Shown here: positions 16,177-24,616 of the stretch, piece after piece
How the letters are laid out: every line of letters begins with the position of its first letter
Position numbering within the stretch: position 1 is the first letter of the stretch
DNA from: CAZCVI01 sp964502145
Lineage (GTDB): Bacteria > Acidobacteriota > Aminicenantia > UBA2199
Length of the DNA stretch: 38,968 bases
NCBI GenBank assembly: GCA_964502145.1
Contig: CAZCVI010000071.1
Span: 1-38,968, forward strand
Reading direction: 5' to 3'
Program-made: the position numbers and the translations under genes
The notes under the pieces: model-generated
Database searches by the model: none
Told to the model about the DNA's origin: nothing
What the model saw: the letters and a program-made list of their open reading frames with translations, nothing else

Positions 16177-19100
16177 CTATCCCAACCTTCGTTGCACACC
16201 TTTTTTTTCTGCTTTGGGAAGAGTAAATCGAAAGATACTCCCTTTTCCATCACCCGTATCTGGCCTTTCAAACCAGATACGCCCGCCATTCTTTTCTGCG
16301 AATTCCTTGCAAAGAACCAGACCCAAACCATTCCCTTTCTCGTTGGCCGTACCCTTGCTGGTGTGAGTCATGCCAACTTTAAACAAGAACATCGCTGCTT
16401 CCTCGCTAATTCCTACCCCGTTATCAATCACTGCAACCTCGATCCAATCGTCCTTCACCTCGGCAGTCAACCGGATCATCCCGTCAGGACCCGTAAACTT
16501 GATGGAATTAGAAATAAGATTTCGTATTATGAAGGTAGCCATATCTTTATCGGCATAAGCCGTGATATTTTCCGGTAAATCGGCGCTTATTTCAATCGCT
16601 TTCTTTTTGGCAGTGAGCCTATGAATAGTAATCGTGTCAGAAACAATTTCATTTAAATCAATCTTCCTGGGTTTGCAGGCTAATTTGCCCGTCTGACTTC
16701 TCGCCCAATGCAGCAGATTCATCAACAGGTCGTTCAACTGGTTGACAGACTTGTCAATGTTCTTATTATAACTTCGTTTTTGGTCCTCTGTGAGGGCCTC
16801 ATACGAGTTGGCCAAGAGATCGGCAGGCCCAAGTAATGCGGTCATGAGATTCCTCAAATCATGGGAAATAATCGAAAAAAACTTATCCTTGGTCGCGTTA
16901 AGTTCAAGCAGGTCCTCCTCTGATTTTTTCAACCCCTGGTAGGAAATTTCCAAGAGTTTGTTTTTGTCCTCGATAATCGTGCTTTGCTCGCGAATTTCAC
17001 GGGTTCGCTCCAGCACTTCTATGCGCAACTTTTCCCGCTGTCTTTTGTATGTGCGGACCCGTAATTTATAGAGGAGCAGGATTCCAGCCATCATGGCAAT
17101 AATGGCCAAGATACGAAACCACCATGTCAGCCAAAAAGGCGGTTCAATAATAAGCTTTATTGAAGCCACCTGGTTATTCCACAGTCCGTCATTATTGGAA
17201 CCTTTCACCTGGAATTTATGCATTCCCGGCGATAAACGTGAAAACGTGATCTCCCGTTTGTCGTTCAATTGAATCCAACGATCTTCATCGGCCTCAATTT
17301 TATAGGCGTATTGATTTTTCGCTGTACCAATATAATTTAACGCGGCAAATTCAAATGAAAAAACCGAATCCCGGTAACTCAAGCGTATCTCTTTGGTCTC
17401 TAAAATGGATTGATTTAATGGCGCGTTGCTATTAAATATCTTGAACGCCGTGATGACTACTGGTGGCAGATAGGGATTCCGGGTGATTTTTTCCGGGTAA
17501 AATACATTGTACCCGTTTACCCCGCCAAAATAAAACTGGCCATTAAGTCCCTTATGAAACGCCCCCTGGGAAAATTCGTTACCTTGCAAGCCATCATTGG
17601 CATCATAATTAATAAATGTGCCATCCCGTGGATTAAACCGGGACAATCCCCTGTTGGTACTCATCCACAACTCCCCGGTTCCATCCTCCAATATTCCATA
17701 AATAGTATTGTCGGACAAGCCGTCTACCTCGGTGTAGACACGCCATGTTTTTTTTTGCTGATCAAACCGGTTCAGTCCACCACCGAACGTTCCAATCCAC
17801 AACACATCGGGATGGTTGCGCGAAATGTAAATGGTACGCACGGCATTATAACTCAAACTGGCCGTATCAGGCTGATTGGTATAATGATAAAAAATCCCGG
17901 TCTCCCGATCAAAACAATCCAGTCCATTGTTATACGTACCCAGCCAGAGAATAGATTTCTTATTGTGATCGGGGAAAATTGCAGTAATATTATTACTGCT
18001 AATACTCCTGGGATTTAAAGCATCATTTTTATAATAGACAAATTCCTTTTTTTCCCGGACAAAGCGATTTAATCCCCCGCCATAAGTGCCCACCCATAAA
18101 TTTCCATCTTGGTCCTCAGAGAAGCAAAAAATTTGGTCACTGCCCGGCCCGGAGGTGTTTGTTTTATCGTTATGATAGCGGATAATCGTTTCGTTCTTTT
18201 GGTCACGAATCAATTGATTCAACCCCTTGCCCCAGGTACCAATCCACAGATCACCCACCTTATCCTGATAAATCGCCACCACATCGTCACTACTCAAGCT
18301 ATTGGGATTCTTTGGATTGGTTTGATAGTGAATAAACTTCCCCGAACTGGCGTCATACCGGTTGAGTCCCTTGTTATAGGTTCCCACCCACAACTCTCCC
18401 TTTTTATCCTGAAGGATCGAAACAATTTCATTGCTGCTTAAACTGCCCGGATCATTTGGATTTCCCAGGTAATGTCCAAACTGCTGCTTTTGGCGATCAA
18501 GCCGATTCATTCCACCCCCATTGGTGCCAATCCAAATCGAACCCGCCCGATCCTCGTAAATGGAAATCACCACATTGTGGCTCAAACTATAAGGTTTATC
18601 CGGCTCGTTCCGATAATGGATGAATGTACCTTCTTCTCGCGATTTGAGACGGTCCAAGCCAGTAATGGTACCCACCCACAATATGTTTTCTTTATCGTAA
18701 AATAATGAACGCACCCCATCGCCAACCAAACTATCTGGTTTTCCCGGCTGATTCTGGTAATGAATAAACTGCCGGGAAGAACTATCAAAGCGATCCAGAC
18801 CGGAATCCGTGCCAATCCACATCGCCCCGTCTTTATCTTGGATAATCGCCCGTACATTATTATTACACAAACTCTGTTTTTCGTCTGCCACATGGGTGTA
18901 ATGGGAAAAAGTATTATTGATGGGGTCCAGCACATTCACGCCGCCACCATGGGTTCCGATCCACAGCAATCCGTTGCTGTCTTCACAGAGCGTTCGCACC
19001 AGGTTGTTGTTCAAACTCCAGGGATATTCCAGCCCGGATTTAAAACGACGCCACTTTTTTCTCTGCGGATCAAAACTCAGTAAACCACCCCCAAATGTTC

Positions 19101-19575
19101 CCACCCAGAGAATTCTATGACGGTCCTCAATAATCGCCCTGACATTATTGATATCCAAATCAGGATTAGGGTCGGTGGGATTGTTGTACACATACCGGGT
19201 AAAATTCTCACTGCTCCGGTTAAAACGATTCAATCCGCCCCCTTCCGTACCAATCCATAAATTATTGCTTCGGTCTTCATATATTACCAATACCTTGTTG
19301 ACCGGTAAGGACGAATAATCCTTGGGATCGTACCTGAACACCGTGAATTTATAACCATCGTAGCGGTACAAACCACCCTGGGTGCCAAACCACATGAAGC
19401 CGCGACTGTCCTGGACAATAGAATTCACCACGCTCTGGGAAAAACCCTCGGCAGAAGAAATACGCTCAAAACGGGTATAATTCTCCTGCGCCATCACCTG
19501 GATACTCGTAACGGCCCATACAAGTAAAACAACTAAACATTTTATTGATCTAATCATAACTTCTGCACGTTTCAT
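16177..19575 (-). CDS. Two-component propeller sensor histidine kinase
   Basis: An inner-membrane sensor kinase of about 1132 residues. After a signal peptide ending near Val-Met-Ala-Gln come 13 recognisable Reg_prop blades (each with W-I/V-G-T), enough for two seven-bladed periplasmic propellers. A Y_Y_Y immunoglobulin-like domain follows (about 745-812), one membrane helix (about 814-837), a coiled coil, a HisKA domain with SHDLRN (phospho-His near 905) and an HATPase domain with NSIKF, DNGVGIS and GNGLGL. It ends there: it lacks the receiver and AraC-type domains of hybrid (HTCS) regulators and so needs a separate response regulator, which is not in the window. Starts at GTG 19581, ATG 19575 or ATG 19557 are all possible and none has a good ribosome site; 19557 would give the neatest signal peptide. 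It diverges from the RiPP locus across 400 bp. Confidence 0.9.
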   Translation of the reverse strand: MKRAEVMIRSIKCLVVLLVWAVTSIQVMAQENYTRFERISSAEGFSQSVVNSIVQDSRGFMWFGTQGGLYRYDGYKFTVFRYDPKDYSSLPVNKVLVIYEDRSNNLWIGTEGGGLNRFNRSSENFTRYVYNNPTDPNPDLDINNVRAIIEDRHRILWVGTFGGGLLSFDPQRKKWRRFKSGLEYPWSLNNNLVRTLCEDSNGLLWIGTHGGGVNVLDPINNTFSHYTHVADEKQSLCNNNVRAIIQDKDGAMWIGTDSGLDRFDSSSRQFIHYQNQPGKPDSLVGDGVRSLFYDKENILWVGTITGLDRLKSREEGTFIHYRNEPDKPYSLSHNVVISIYEDRAGSIWIGTNGGGMNRLDRQKQQFGHYLGNPNDPGSLSSNEIVSILQDKKGELWVGTYNKGLNRYDASSGKFIHYQTNPKNPNSLSSDDVVAIYQDKVGDLWIGTWGKGLNQLIRDQKNETIIRYHNDKTNTSGPGSDQIFCFSEDQDGNLWVGTYGGGLNRFVREKKEFVYYKNDALNPRSISSNNITAIFPDHNKKSILWLGTYNNGLDCFDRETGIFYHYTNQPDTASLSYNAVRTIYISRNHPDVLWIGTFGGGLNRFDQQKKTWRVYTEVDGLSDNTIYGILEDGTGELWMSTNRGLSRFNPRDGTFINYDANDGLQGNEFSQGAFHKGLNGQFYFGGVNGYNVFYPEKITRNPYLPPVVITAFKIFNSNAPLNQSILETKEIRLSYRDSVFSFEFAALNYIGTAKNQYAYKIEADEDRWIQLNDKREITFSRLSPGMHKFQVKGSNNDGLWNNQVASIKLIIEPPFWLTWWFRILAIIAMMAGILLLYKLRVRTYKRQREKLRIEVLERTREIREQSTIIEDKNKLLEISYQGLKKSEEDLLELNATKDKFFSIISHDLRNLMTALLGPADLLANSYEALTEDQKRSYNKNIDKSVNQLNDLLMNLLHWARSQTGKLACKPRKIDLNEIVSDTITIHRLTAKKKAIEISADLPENITAYADKDMATFIIRNLISNSIKFTGPDGMIRLTAEVKDDWIEVAVIDNGVGISEEAAMFLFKVGMTHTSKGTANEKGNGLGLVLCKEFAEKNGGRIWFERPDTGDGKGSIFRFTLPKAEKKGVQRRLG

Positions 19576-19581
19576 AATCAC

Positions 19582-19914
19582 TGGTTGTACTGGTAAACCT
19601 AGACTTCATACCTGCCGAATAAATAGAACTTCGTATCTGTAGAAAAATAATGGCGTGTGCGAAAGATTTCATAGTGAAATTTTAGCTGAAATATCAGTTT
19701 TTTTCAATAGGGCAGTATAATTTTTTGGTATTTTTTTTTCTCCCTGCACGCATATCCCATTATCTGACCAAAGACTCAGGAATAAATACCGTAGAAAAAG
19801 GGAGAAATAGTGAGCCGGATATAAAGCGAAATCTTAAAAGTAAAATAAAGTGGGGAAACTATCTTCTAATTTGCGCAGGAACAAAAATTTTTTTAGCATT
19901 GCTGAAGATTGTTG
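19582..19914. other. Non-coding gap between kinase and RiPP locus
   Basis: This A/T-rich stretch between divergent genes holds no convincing ORF. A frame running into the peptide gene from 19725 begins with TTG and a poly-Phe run, has no ribosome site, and looks accidental. A small hairpin TTTCA-TAG-TGAAA near 19668 is followed by T-rich sequence. I see no clear promoter for the kinase. Confidence 0.4.
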
Positions 19915-19943
19915 TTGACAAAACTAACTTTAGCATATATCAT
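19915..19943 (+). promoter_or_regulatory. Promoter of the radical SAM RiPP precursor
   Basis: A consensus TTGACA (19915-19920) is followed after 17 bp by TATCAT (19938-19943). The ATG of the peptide is at 19980, about 30 bases after the predicted transcript start. This resembles the promoter before the lanthipeptide-like gene at 390. Confidence 0.7.
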
Positions 19944-19979
19944 ATTATATGTCGAAAAACCAAAAAAAGGAGCCACAAC

Positions 19980-20120
19980 ATGGACACATTGAGAAACAAA
20001 TTTGTCGAAATGAATTATGGAGTCGACTCTACAGCCACTATTATGATTTCAGAGATCATTCATTGCGATGTAGTGCCCACAGTTTGTAGAGAAAGAGCCA
20101 TTGACTCGGAAGCGACTTGA
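19980..20120 (+). CDS. Putative RiPP precursor for the adjacent radical SAM enzyme
   Basis: A 46-residue peptide beginning MDTLRNKFVEMNYGVDS. The start is well defined: AAGGAG (19967-19972) lies 7 bp before the ATG, and a consensus promoter lies just before that. A strong terminator follows, and a radical SAM/SPASM enzyme gene begins 119 bp downstream. That gene order is classic for radical-SAM RiPPs. The peptide has no GG or other leader-cleavage motif I recognise. The C-terminal half holds two cysteines (29 and 36) in an HCDVVPTVC context and is acidic near the end (Glu/Asp at 38, 42, 44). Cysteines could be thioether donors, but the modified residues are unknown. The peptide matches no named family known to me. 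The role of precursor rests on position, size and expression signals. Confidence 0.65.
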   Translation: MDTLRNKFVEMNYGVDSTATIMISEIIHCDVVPTVCRERAIDSEAT

Positions 20121-20171
20121 TTCTTCCGAAAAATGAATCTTTGTTGCCAGCAATGAGCAGCACAAAAAAAG

Positions 20172-20204
20172 GGGTGCCCTGTACAGGGCACCCTGTTTTT
20201 TTTT
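20172..20204 (+). terminator. Strong terminator/attenuator between precursor and maturase
   Basis: Perfect 10-bp stem GGGTGCCCTG (20172-20181) and CAGGGCACCC (20184-20193) with a two-base gap at the tip, followed by nine T residues (20196-20204). It should end most precursor transcripts and let only some read through into the maturase gene. Confidence 0.93.
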
Positions 20205-20238
20205 CACTCACAATTCAATCAAAGGTTGAGACATCCAA

Positions 20239-21768
20239 TTGCCAATAGAAAAATATTATTTATTTAATCCTGTTTACCGCTTAAAAGTCGACCAAAAAAG
20301 AGTGCTATTGTATTATAAGGAAGGTGATCCACCGATAAAAGAGGGAATCAGTGACTTCATGGGATTCATACACCCTGTTTTTGCAATGCTATTGAGCCTG
20401 TTTGATGGAGAGAAGAATATCGAAGGGGTAATCGCGGAATTTGTCTATATCACGGGTATCAACAAGAGCTTTATTACTTCATTGGTCAATCAATTGATAA
20501 AAAACGAGAAGGTGTTAAAAATTGATTTTAATGGTCATACCTTCTATTTTCCCCAGAATACCTTGCTCCCCGTTTCCGCAATCGCCAAGGAAGATCGGAT
20601 CAAATACAATGCCAGCGATTTTTTGATTCCAGGTGGACAATTGGATTTCACTTCTACCCGCTTATATGACCCGTTAGACGCTATGCTTATTATCAATAAC
20701 GTGTGTGTCACCCGATGTATTTACTGTTACGAGGACAAACGTTCACCTTTCCATTGCACTATTCCCTTCCCGCGGTTGGTAGAAATCATCCGTGAAGCCA
20801 AGTCTATAGGCATGCGGGCACTTAACCTATCCGGCGGTGAAATTTTTACCTACCCGCATTGGGAAAAACTTCTCCGCGAATTGACTGCCAATGGATTCAG
20901 ACCGCATATTTCCACCAAATACCCGCTTAATTCACGGCGCATCGGCCAGTTACAAGATGCGGGTATCAAACGTATCCAACTCTCCATGGACACGGTGGAC
21001 CAGGGGGAAATGGTTAAACTACTGCAAGTACACGAAAACTATCACGGCCTGATCCTTAACACGCTAAAAACCCTTGATAAAAAAGGGTTTGAAATTTCCA
21101 TTAATGGACAAATCACCGCGCTCAACCAGGATAGCATGGAATCGTATTTTAATTATCTGTTACAATTTGAAAATGTGCGCTATATCCGTGTCCGGGCGAC
21201 CGGGTACTCGCGGTTCCCCAATGGGAATCCCCCGGCTGGGAATTTTTATTCATCGATTCGACCGGAACAGGAGAAACTAGATAAAATCAAAGACCTGGTA
21301 TTCAAACTGAGTGAAAAACATGGGGGACGGGTAAAACTTGAATTTTTCAAACACCCGGAACAAAATGAATACGTGGGATGCTCACTGGCAGAGAAATCCT
21401 GGCGTTTTAACCAGCGCGCCCAATGTTCCGGTAATTTTTCGTCTTTTCAAATCCTGCCGGACGGAAAAGTCACGATTTGTGAAGAATTATACTATCACCC
21501 AAAATTTATTATCGGTGACTTGACAACCGAGTCGATCAGAGAGATATGGAACTCAAAAAAAGCATTGTCGCTATATCACTTTTCCCGCGAAGAAGTACGC
21601 GAGGAAAGCGCTTGCAAAAGATGCGGCGATTTTGACCGTTGCCACCAGGATAAAGGCCTGTGCTGGAAATTAGCGATTTATGCCTATGGTGAAAATAACT
21701 GGGATTACCCGGACCCCCGCTGCCATCGGGCACCGGAACCAGTTGAACAATTCTGGATTCCCTCCTGA
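20239..21768 (+). CDS. Radical SAM/SPASM peptide maturase with PqqD-like N-terminal domain
   Basis: A 509-residue enzyme. Residues 5-110 resemble a PqqD-like winged-helix RiPP recognition element (the HPVFAMLLSLFDGEKN segment and following helices), which would hold the leader peptide. The radical SAM core (about 145-350) has the cluster motif CVTRCIYC (Cys156, 160, 163) and the SAM-binding LSGGE (198-201). The C-terminal SPASM region (about 380-500) has cysteines at 381, 396, 414, 459, 462, 468, 475 and 495, suited to two auxiliary Fe-S clusters. Such enzymes install thioether, C-C or epimerised links in peptides. The start is the TTG at 20239: an in-frame stop at 20227 excludes anything earlier, and the first ATG is not until residue 41. 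The partner peptide is the 46-residue gene upstream. No peptidase or transporter is adjacent; the reaction is unknown. Confidence 0.88.
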   Translation: MPIEKYYLFNPVYRLKVDQKRVLLYYKEGDPPIKEGISDFMGFIHPVFAMLLSLFDGEKNIEGVIAEFVYITGINKSFITSLVNQLIKNEKVLKIDFNGHTFYFPQNTLLPVSAIAKEDRIKYNASDFLIPGGQLDFTSTRLYDPLDAMLIINNVCVTRCIYCYEDKRSPFHCTIPFPRLVEIIREAKSIGMRALNLSGGEIFTYPHWEKLLRELTANGFRPHISTKYPLNSRRIGQLQDAGIKRIQLSMDTVDQGEMVKLLQVHENYHGLILNTLKTLDKKGFEISINGQITALNQDSMESYFNYLLQFENVRYIRVRATGYSRFPNGNPPAGNFYSSIRPEQEKLDKIKDLVFKLSEKHGGRVKLEFFKHPEQNEYVGCSLAEKSWRFNQRAQCSGNFSSFQILPDGKVTICEELYYHPKFIIGDLTTESIREIWNSKKALSLYHFSREEVREESACKRCGDFDRCHQDKGLCWKLAIYAYGENNWDYPDPRCHRAPEPVEQFWIPS

Positions 21769-21793
21769 TGTCCCGGGGGAAATTTCTTAAGTA

Positions 21794-23971
21794 TTAAAAA
21801 CGGAAGAGGTAAGAGGCTTTAAAGAAGAATGCACTGCTCACCAATCTAAAGCGGTCGAATGGATATGTGATATCATCGACGGAGTATCTTTTAAACGTGG
21901 GACCATATCCGAGGTGAATCACTGTGCCGGGAATATAAGTGAACTCGGCCAGTGCATCGCATATAATTTTCTTGGTGTCGTTGTAATATTCGACGATACC
22001 CCTGAAGGAAAGGTATTTATTGAGTTGATAAATAGTTTTATTACGATAAATAGATATATCGTAAAGCTTCTCATTGCTACTTCGTACATGGTAAACGCGA
22101 TGTCTGTATGAAAATACACTGGAGAATTGCTCGGAGGGTTGAAATTGCAGATTGATATAAAAATATTGCTCATCGCCATTTCCTTGCTTAGAGTCGACAT
22201 AATTGGGCCACCCACCGGTACTATATTCCAATTGCAGGTAAAGGTATTTATTAGCCTGGATTTTTCCTGATATGGAAAACCGGTTCTTTTTGAACAGGGC
22301 CTCGTCATAAACTTCGGTAGCGAAATCATACCCTATTGTCAGAGAGCTATAGGATGGGAAATCCAAGGTGGAGAAGAAGCTGTGGGAATAATCATTCATA
22401 TCGTAGTATTTATCGGTATTAAGTGTCCCAGAATAACCGAAAAGAATGCGTTTAAGAAATTCCGATTTAGTAAATATACGTCCATCCACATAGGCGGAAA
22501 AACTACGGACACCGTTTCTTGTTAATCGTCCGGTGTCCAACCAAAAAGACTTGGCTACATCATCGTAACCGAGGGAAGCGGTGTATTTATTGGTATCAAA
22601 TCTCCATTTTACACCATGGGCCTGCCCTTTGTTCTGTTCCTTTGTGGGCGATTCGCGTTTAAAGGAATAAAGAAAATATCCATCGAGGGTCATGCTGCCA
22701 TTGAGGCGAATTTTTGAATCGATACCACCGAGGCGATAAAAGCCGCCCTTGTATTCTTTGGAGGTGTATAGTCCCCCGGCATAACTGTCACCGGCTAACA
22801 ATTGCTTATAGCGCAATACGCCGTAATAGTTCTTACCCGGGTCAACGGTAAGGGAACGGGGATCAATAAGAGCAGGCCCCTCTTCATCATCAATGACAAA
22901 CAAGGAATTCAATATTCCCGATTGCCCGGCTTTTCCAGACAGTTTTAACCCAAAAACAGGCGCTTTGATATTACGGGAATGAAACACCAATTCTAATGGC
23001 GAAGTATCACCGGTTCCGGCAAAAAGAAAATGTTCAAGACCTTCGAGAAAAAAGGGGCGCTTTTCTACTTTGAGGGTTTTTACGCGGAGATTAACGTCGA
23101 GTTGGCCTTCATCTCCTTCAATATGACTGAAATCAGGGTTGACGGCCATGTCCAGAGTCAAATCGGAGGTGAGGCCGATTTTTGAAGATAAGCCGAGATT
23201 TACTTTTTTATCATCCACACCTTGCATTTGTCCTGCAGCGTTACGTTCCTGGCGATCCATGTAAGTAAAAGAAGGAAGCACTTCAAACACGCGTTTGGAA
23301 TGAATATTTTCCAGTTCCACGAGGGCCATTTGATCGACAATGGAACCTGTTCCCAATTTCCAGTCCGGGTAAGTATACTGTTCGGCGTAACGGTTGATTT
23401 TGCGCAGGAATCCCACGCGCATATTCACCAATTTGGATTTGGAGAACCGTAAACTCTGGAAAGGGATCTTTAATTCTATGGTATACCCCTCGGCATCTTT
23501 GGTGCCCTCGGATTCCCAGATAAAATCCTGGGAACCATCGGAGTAAGCCTGGGAATCCATAATTCCATCGGTTTGAATACCAAATGGATTGATGGCAAAA
23601 TAATAGGCATTTTGACCATTATTGCGAGAATCAATATATACAACTACCTTGTCATCACGATTGGCGGCATCGCGCTTGTAAAGAGTAGCAACAATCTTTT
23701 CTGGCTCCCTATCGTAACACTTGAACCCAAAATAAAGATAATCGGCATCGTAAGCCATATAAGCCACTGTTTTTTCTTTTGGTATTTTCCCATATTCTGG
23801 TAGAAAAGAAATAAACTCTGTGTATCCCTTTGTTTGTTTCCAAATCAAGTCATCCAGCACGCCGTCAATCTTGGGCGGGGTATCGGTCCTAACGGCCTCG
23901 ATAGTGGCACTGGCAAACATGGATGTAGAAAAAACAAAAAAGATAAACAAATACAACGCCATTATTTTCAT
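21794..23971 (-). CDS. DUF5916 outer-membrane protein with CBM9-like domain
   Basis: A 725-residue exported protein. Residues 1-22 are a signal peptide. Residues about 25-200 match the carbohydrate-binding family 9-like domain that starts many DUF5916 proteins (ATIEAVRTDTPPKIDGVLDD, then WKQ; DDKVVVYIDSRNNGQ). The remaining 500 residues are DUF5916-type, with alternating aromatic beta-strands and a terminal aromatic strand ending Phe-Arg-Phe, as in outer-membrane barrels. Function in the family is unknown; a role in binding or passing glycans is sometimes inferred. GAGG lies 9 bp before the ATG. It converges on the radical SAM gene with a 25-bp gap and has no other operon partner. It supports a diderm host. 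Confidence 0.85.
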   Translation of the reverse strand: MKIMALYLFIFFVFSTSMFASATIEAVRTDTPPKIDGVLDDLIWKQTKGYTEFISFLPEYGKIPKEKTVAYMAYDADYLYFGFKCYDREPEKIVATLYKRDAANRDDKVVVYIDSRNNGQNAYYFAINPFGIQTDGIMDSQAYSDGSQDFIWESEGTKDAEGYTIELKIPFQSLRFSKSKLVNMRVGFLRKINRYAEQYTYPDWKLGTGSIVDQMALVELENIHSKRVFEVLPSFTYMDRQERNAAGQMQGVDDKKVNLGLSSKIGLTSDLTLDMAVNPDFSHIEGDEGQLDVNLRVKTLKVEKRPFFLEGLEHFLFAGTGDTSPLELVFHSRNIKAPVFGLKLSGKAGQSGILNSLFVIDDEEGPALIDPRSLTVDPGKNYYGVLRYKQLLAGDSYAGGLYTSKEYKGGFYRLGGIDSKIRLNGSMTLDGYFLYSFKRESPTKEQNKGQAHGVKWRFDTNKYTASLGYDDVAKSFWLDTGRLTRNGVRSFSAYVDGRIFTKSEFLKRILFGYSGTLNTDKYYDMNDYSHSFFSTLDFPSYSSLTIGYDFATEVYDEALFKKNRFSISGKIQANKYLYLQLEYSTGGWPNYVDSKQGNGDEQYFYINLQFQPSEQFSSVFSYRHRVYHVRSSNEKLYDISIYRNKTIYQLNKYLSFRGIVEYYNDTKKIICDALAEFTYIPGTVIHLGYGPTFKRYSVDDITYPFDRFRLVSSAFFFKASYLFRF

Positions 23972-24184
23972 TTTTTTTTACCTCGAATATTAAAGGTTAC
24001 ATTACCATATTTTCAACATAAAAGTCAAGTAGCTCCAATAAAATATTTTACACTCATGGTTGCTGTGGTATAAAGGCTTGGGCATTCTATTGGAATTGTT
24101 ATTTTCTTTTTAGAAACAGCCTGTTTATATTTTATCTCACGGGTCAGAAGGGAGTGTGAATAACGATTGCATCCCACGCATTCT
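23972..24184. other. Intergenic gap upstream of the DUF5916 gene
   Basis: 213 bp without a gene. Near the DUF5916 start a weak minus-strand promoter is possible, with TTGACT at 24028-24023 as a -35. The rest shows nothing I can name; no terminator stands out after the pilin operon, which ends at 24185. Confidence 0.3.
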
Positions 24185-24616
24185 TCACAGCTTGGTCACG
24201 AGGATACGACCGGCCATGGAAAGAGTGATCTTGTACTGGTATGACTGACATAACACGGAAACGGTGCATAAAGGAGCGGCTTCACCATAAGGGGAAAACA
24301 CGGGGAAGGCATTCATGGAAACGATGATATTCTTATCGAGTTCAAAGGATTTAAAAGCCTCCCATTTTTTGTTTTTCATCTCCATTAGAAGAATTTTCCT
24401 GTCACTGAGGGTGACTTTTACCCGTTTATTCATGCCAATAGCCAGATATCTGGCTTTACTGAAGGCAACAGTTACGGTTCTCAATCCATTGGTAACGGAC
24501 ATGCGGGTCAAAAATGATTTGACGCCGGGTACGCTCATGGAGATGAGGAACGCAAAAAGTGCCAAAGTAGTAAATGTTTCAACGAGGGTAAAGCCGCTTG
24601 TTTTACGATTAGTCAT
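24185..24616 (-). CDS. Type IV pilus/type II secretion minor pseudopilin, GspH/FimT-like
   Basis: A 143-residue prepilin-like protein. After a short basic leader (MTNRKTSG) comes the pilin signature FTLVETFTTLALFAFLI, with Glu at +5 after the prepilin-peptidase site Gly-Phe and a long hydrophobic helix. The globular part follows, with AFSKARYLAIGMNKRVKVTL typical of GspH/FimT-type minor pilins. I chose the ATG at 24616 because GAGGAGG lies 8 bp before it; a frame from 24640 would place an odd leader before it. It overlaps the previous gene by 8 bp and is the last gene of a four-pilin operon. The role would be priming of a pilus or pseudopilus. Confidence 0.82.
   Translation of the reverse strand: MTNRKTSGFTLVETFTTLALFAFLISMSVPGVKSFLTRMSVTNGLRTVTVAFSKARYLAIGMNKRVKVTLSDRKILLMEMKNKKWEAFKSFELDKNIIVSMNAFPVFSPYGEAAPLCTVSVLCQSYQYKITLSMAGRILVTKL

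Noticed and set aside
17554..19120. Several plus-strand frames of 60-150 residues opposite the propeller kinase
   Set aside because: They mirror the repeated blades on the other strand, lack ribosome sites and have shadow-type composition.
19725..20120. A 131-residue plus-strand frame covering the RiPP precursor
   Set aside because: It starts with TTG and a poly-Phe run, has no ribosome site, and runs through the promoter of the 46-residue gene. The internal ATG at 19980 with AAGGAG is far better.
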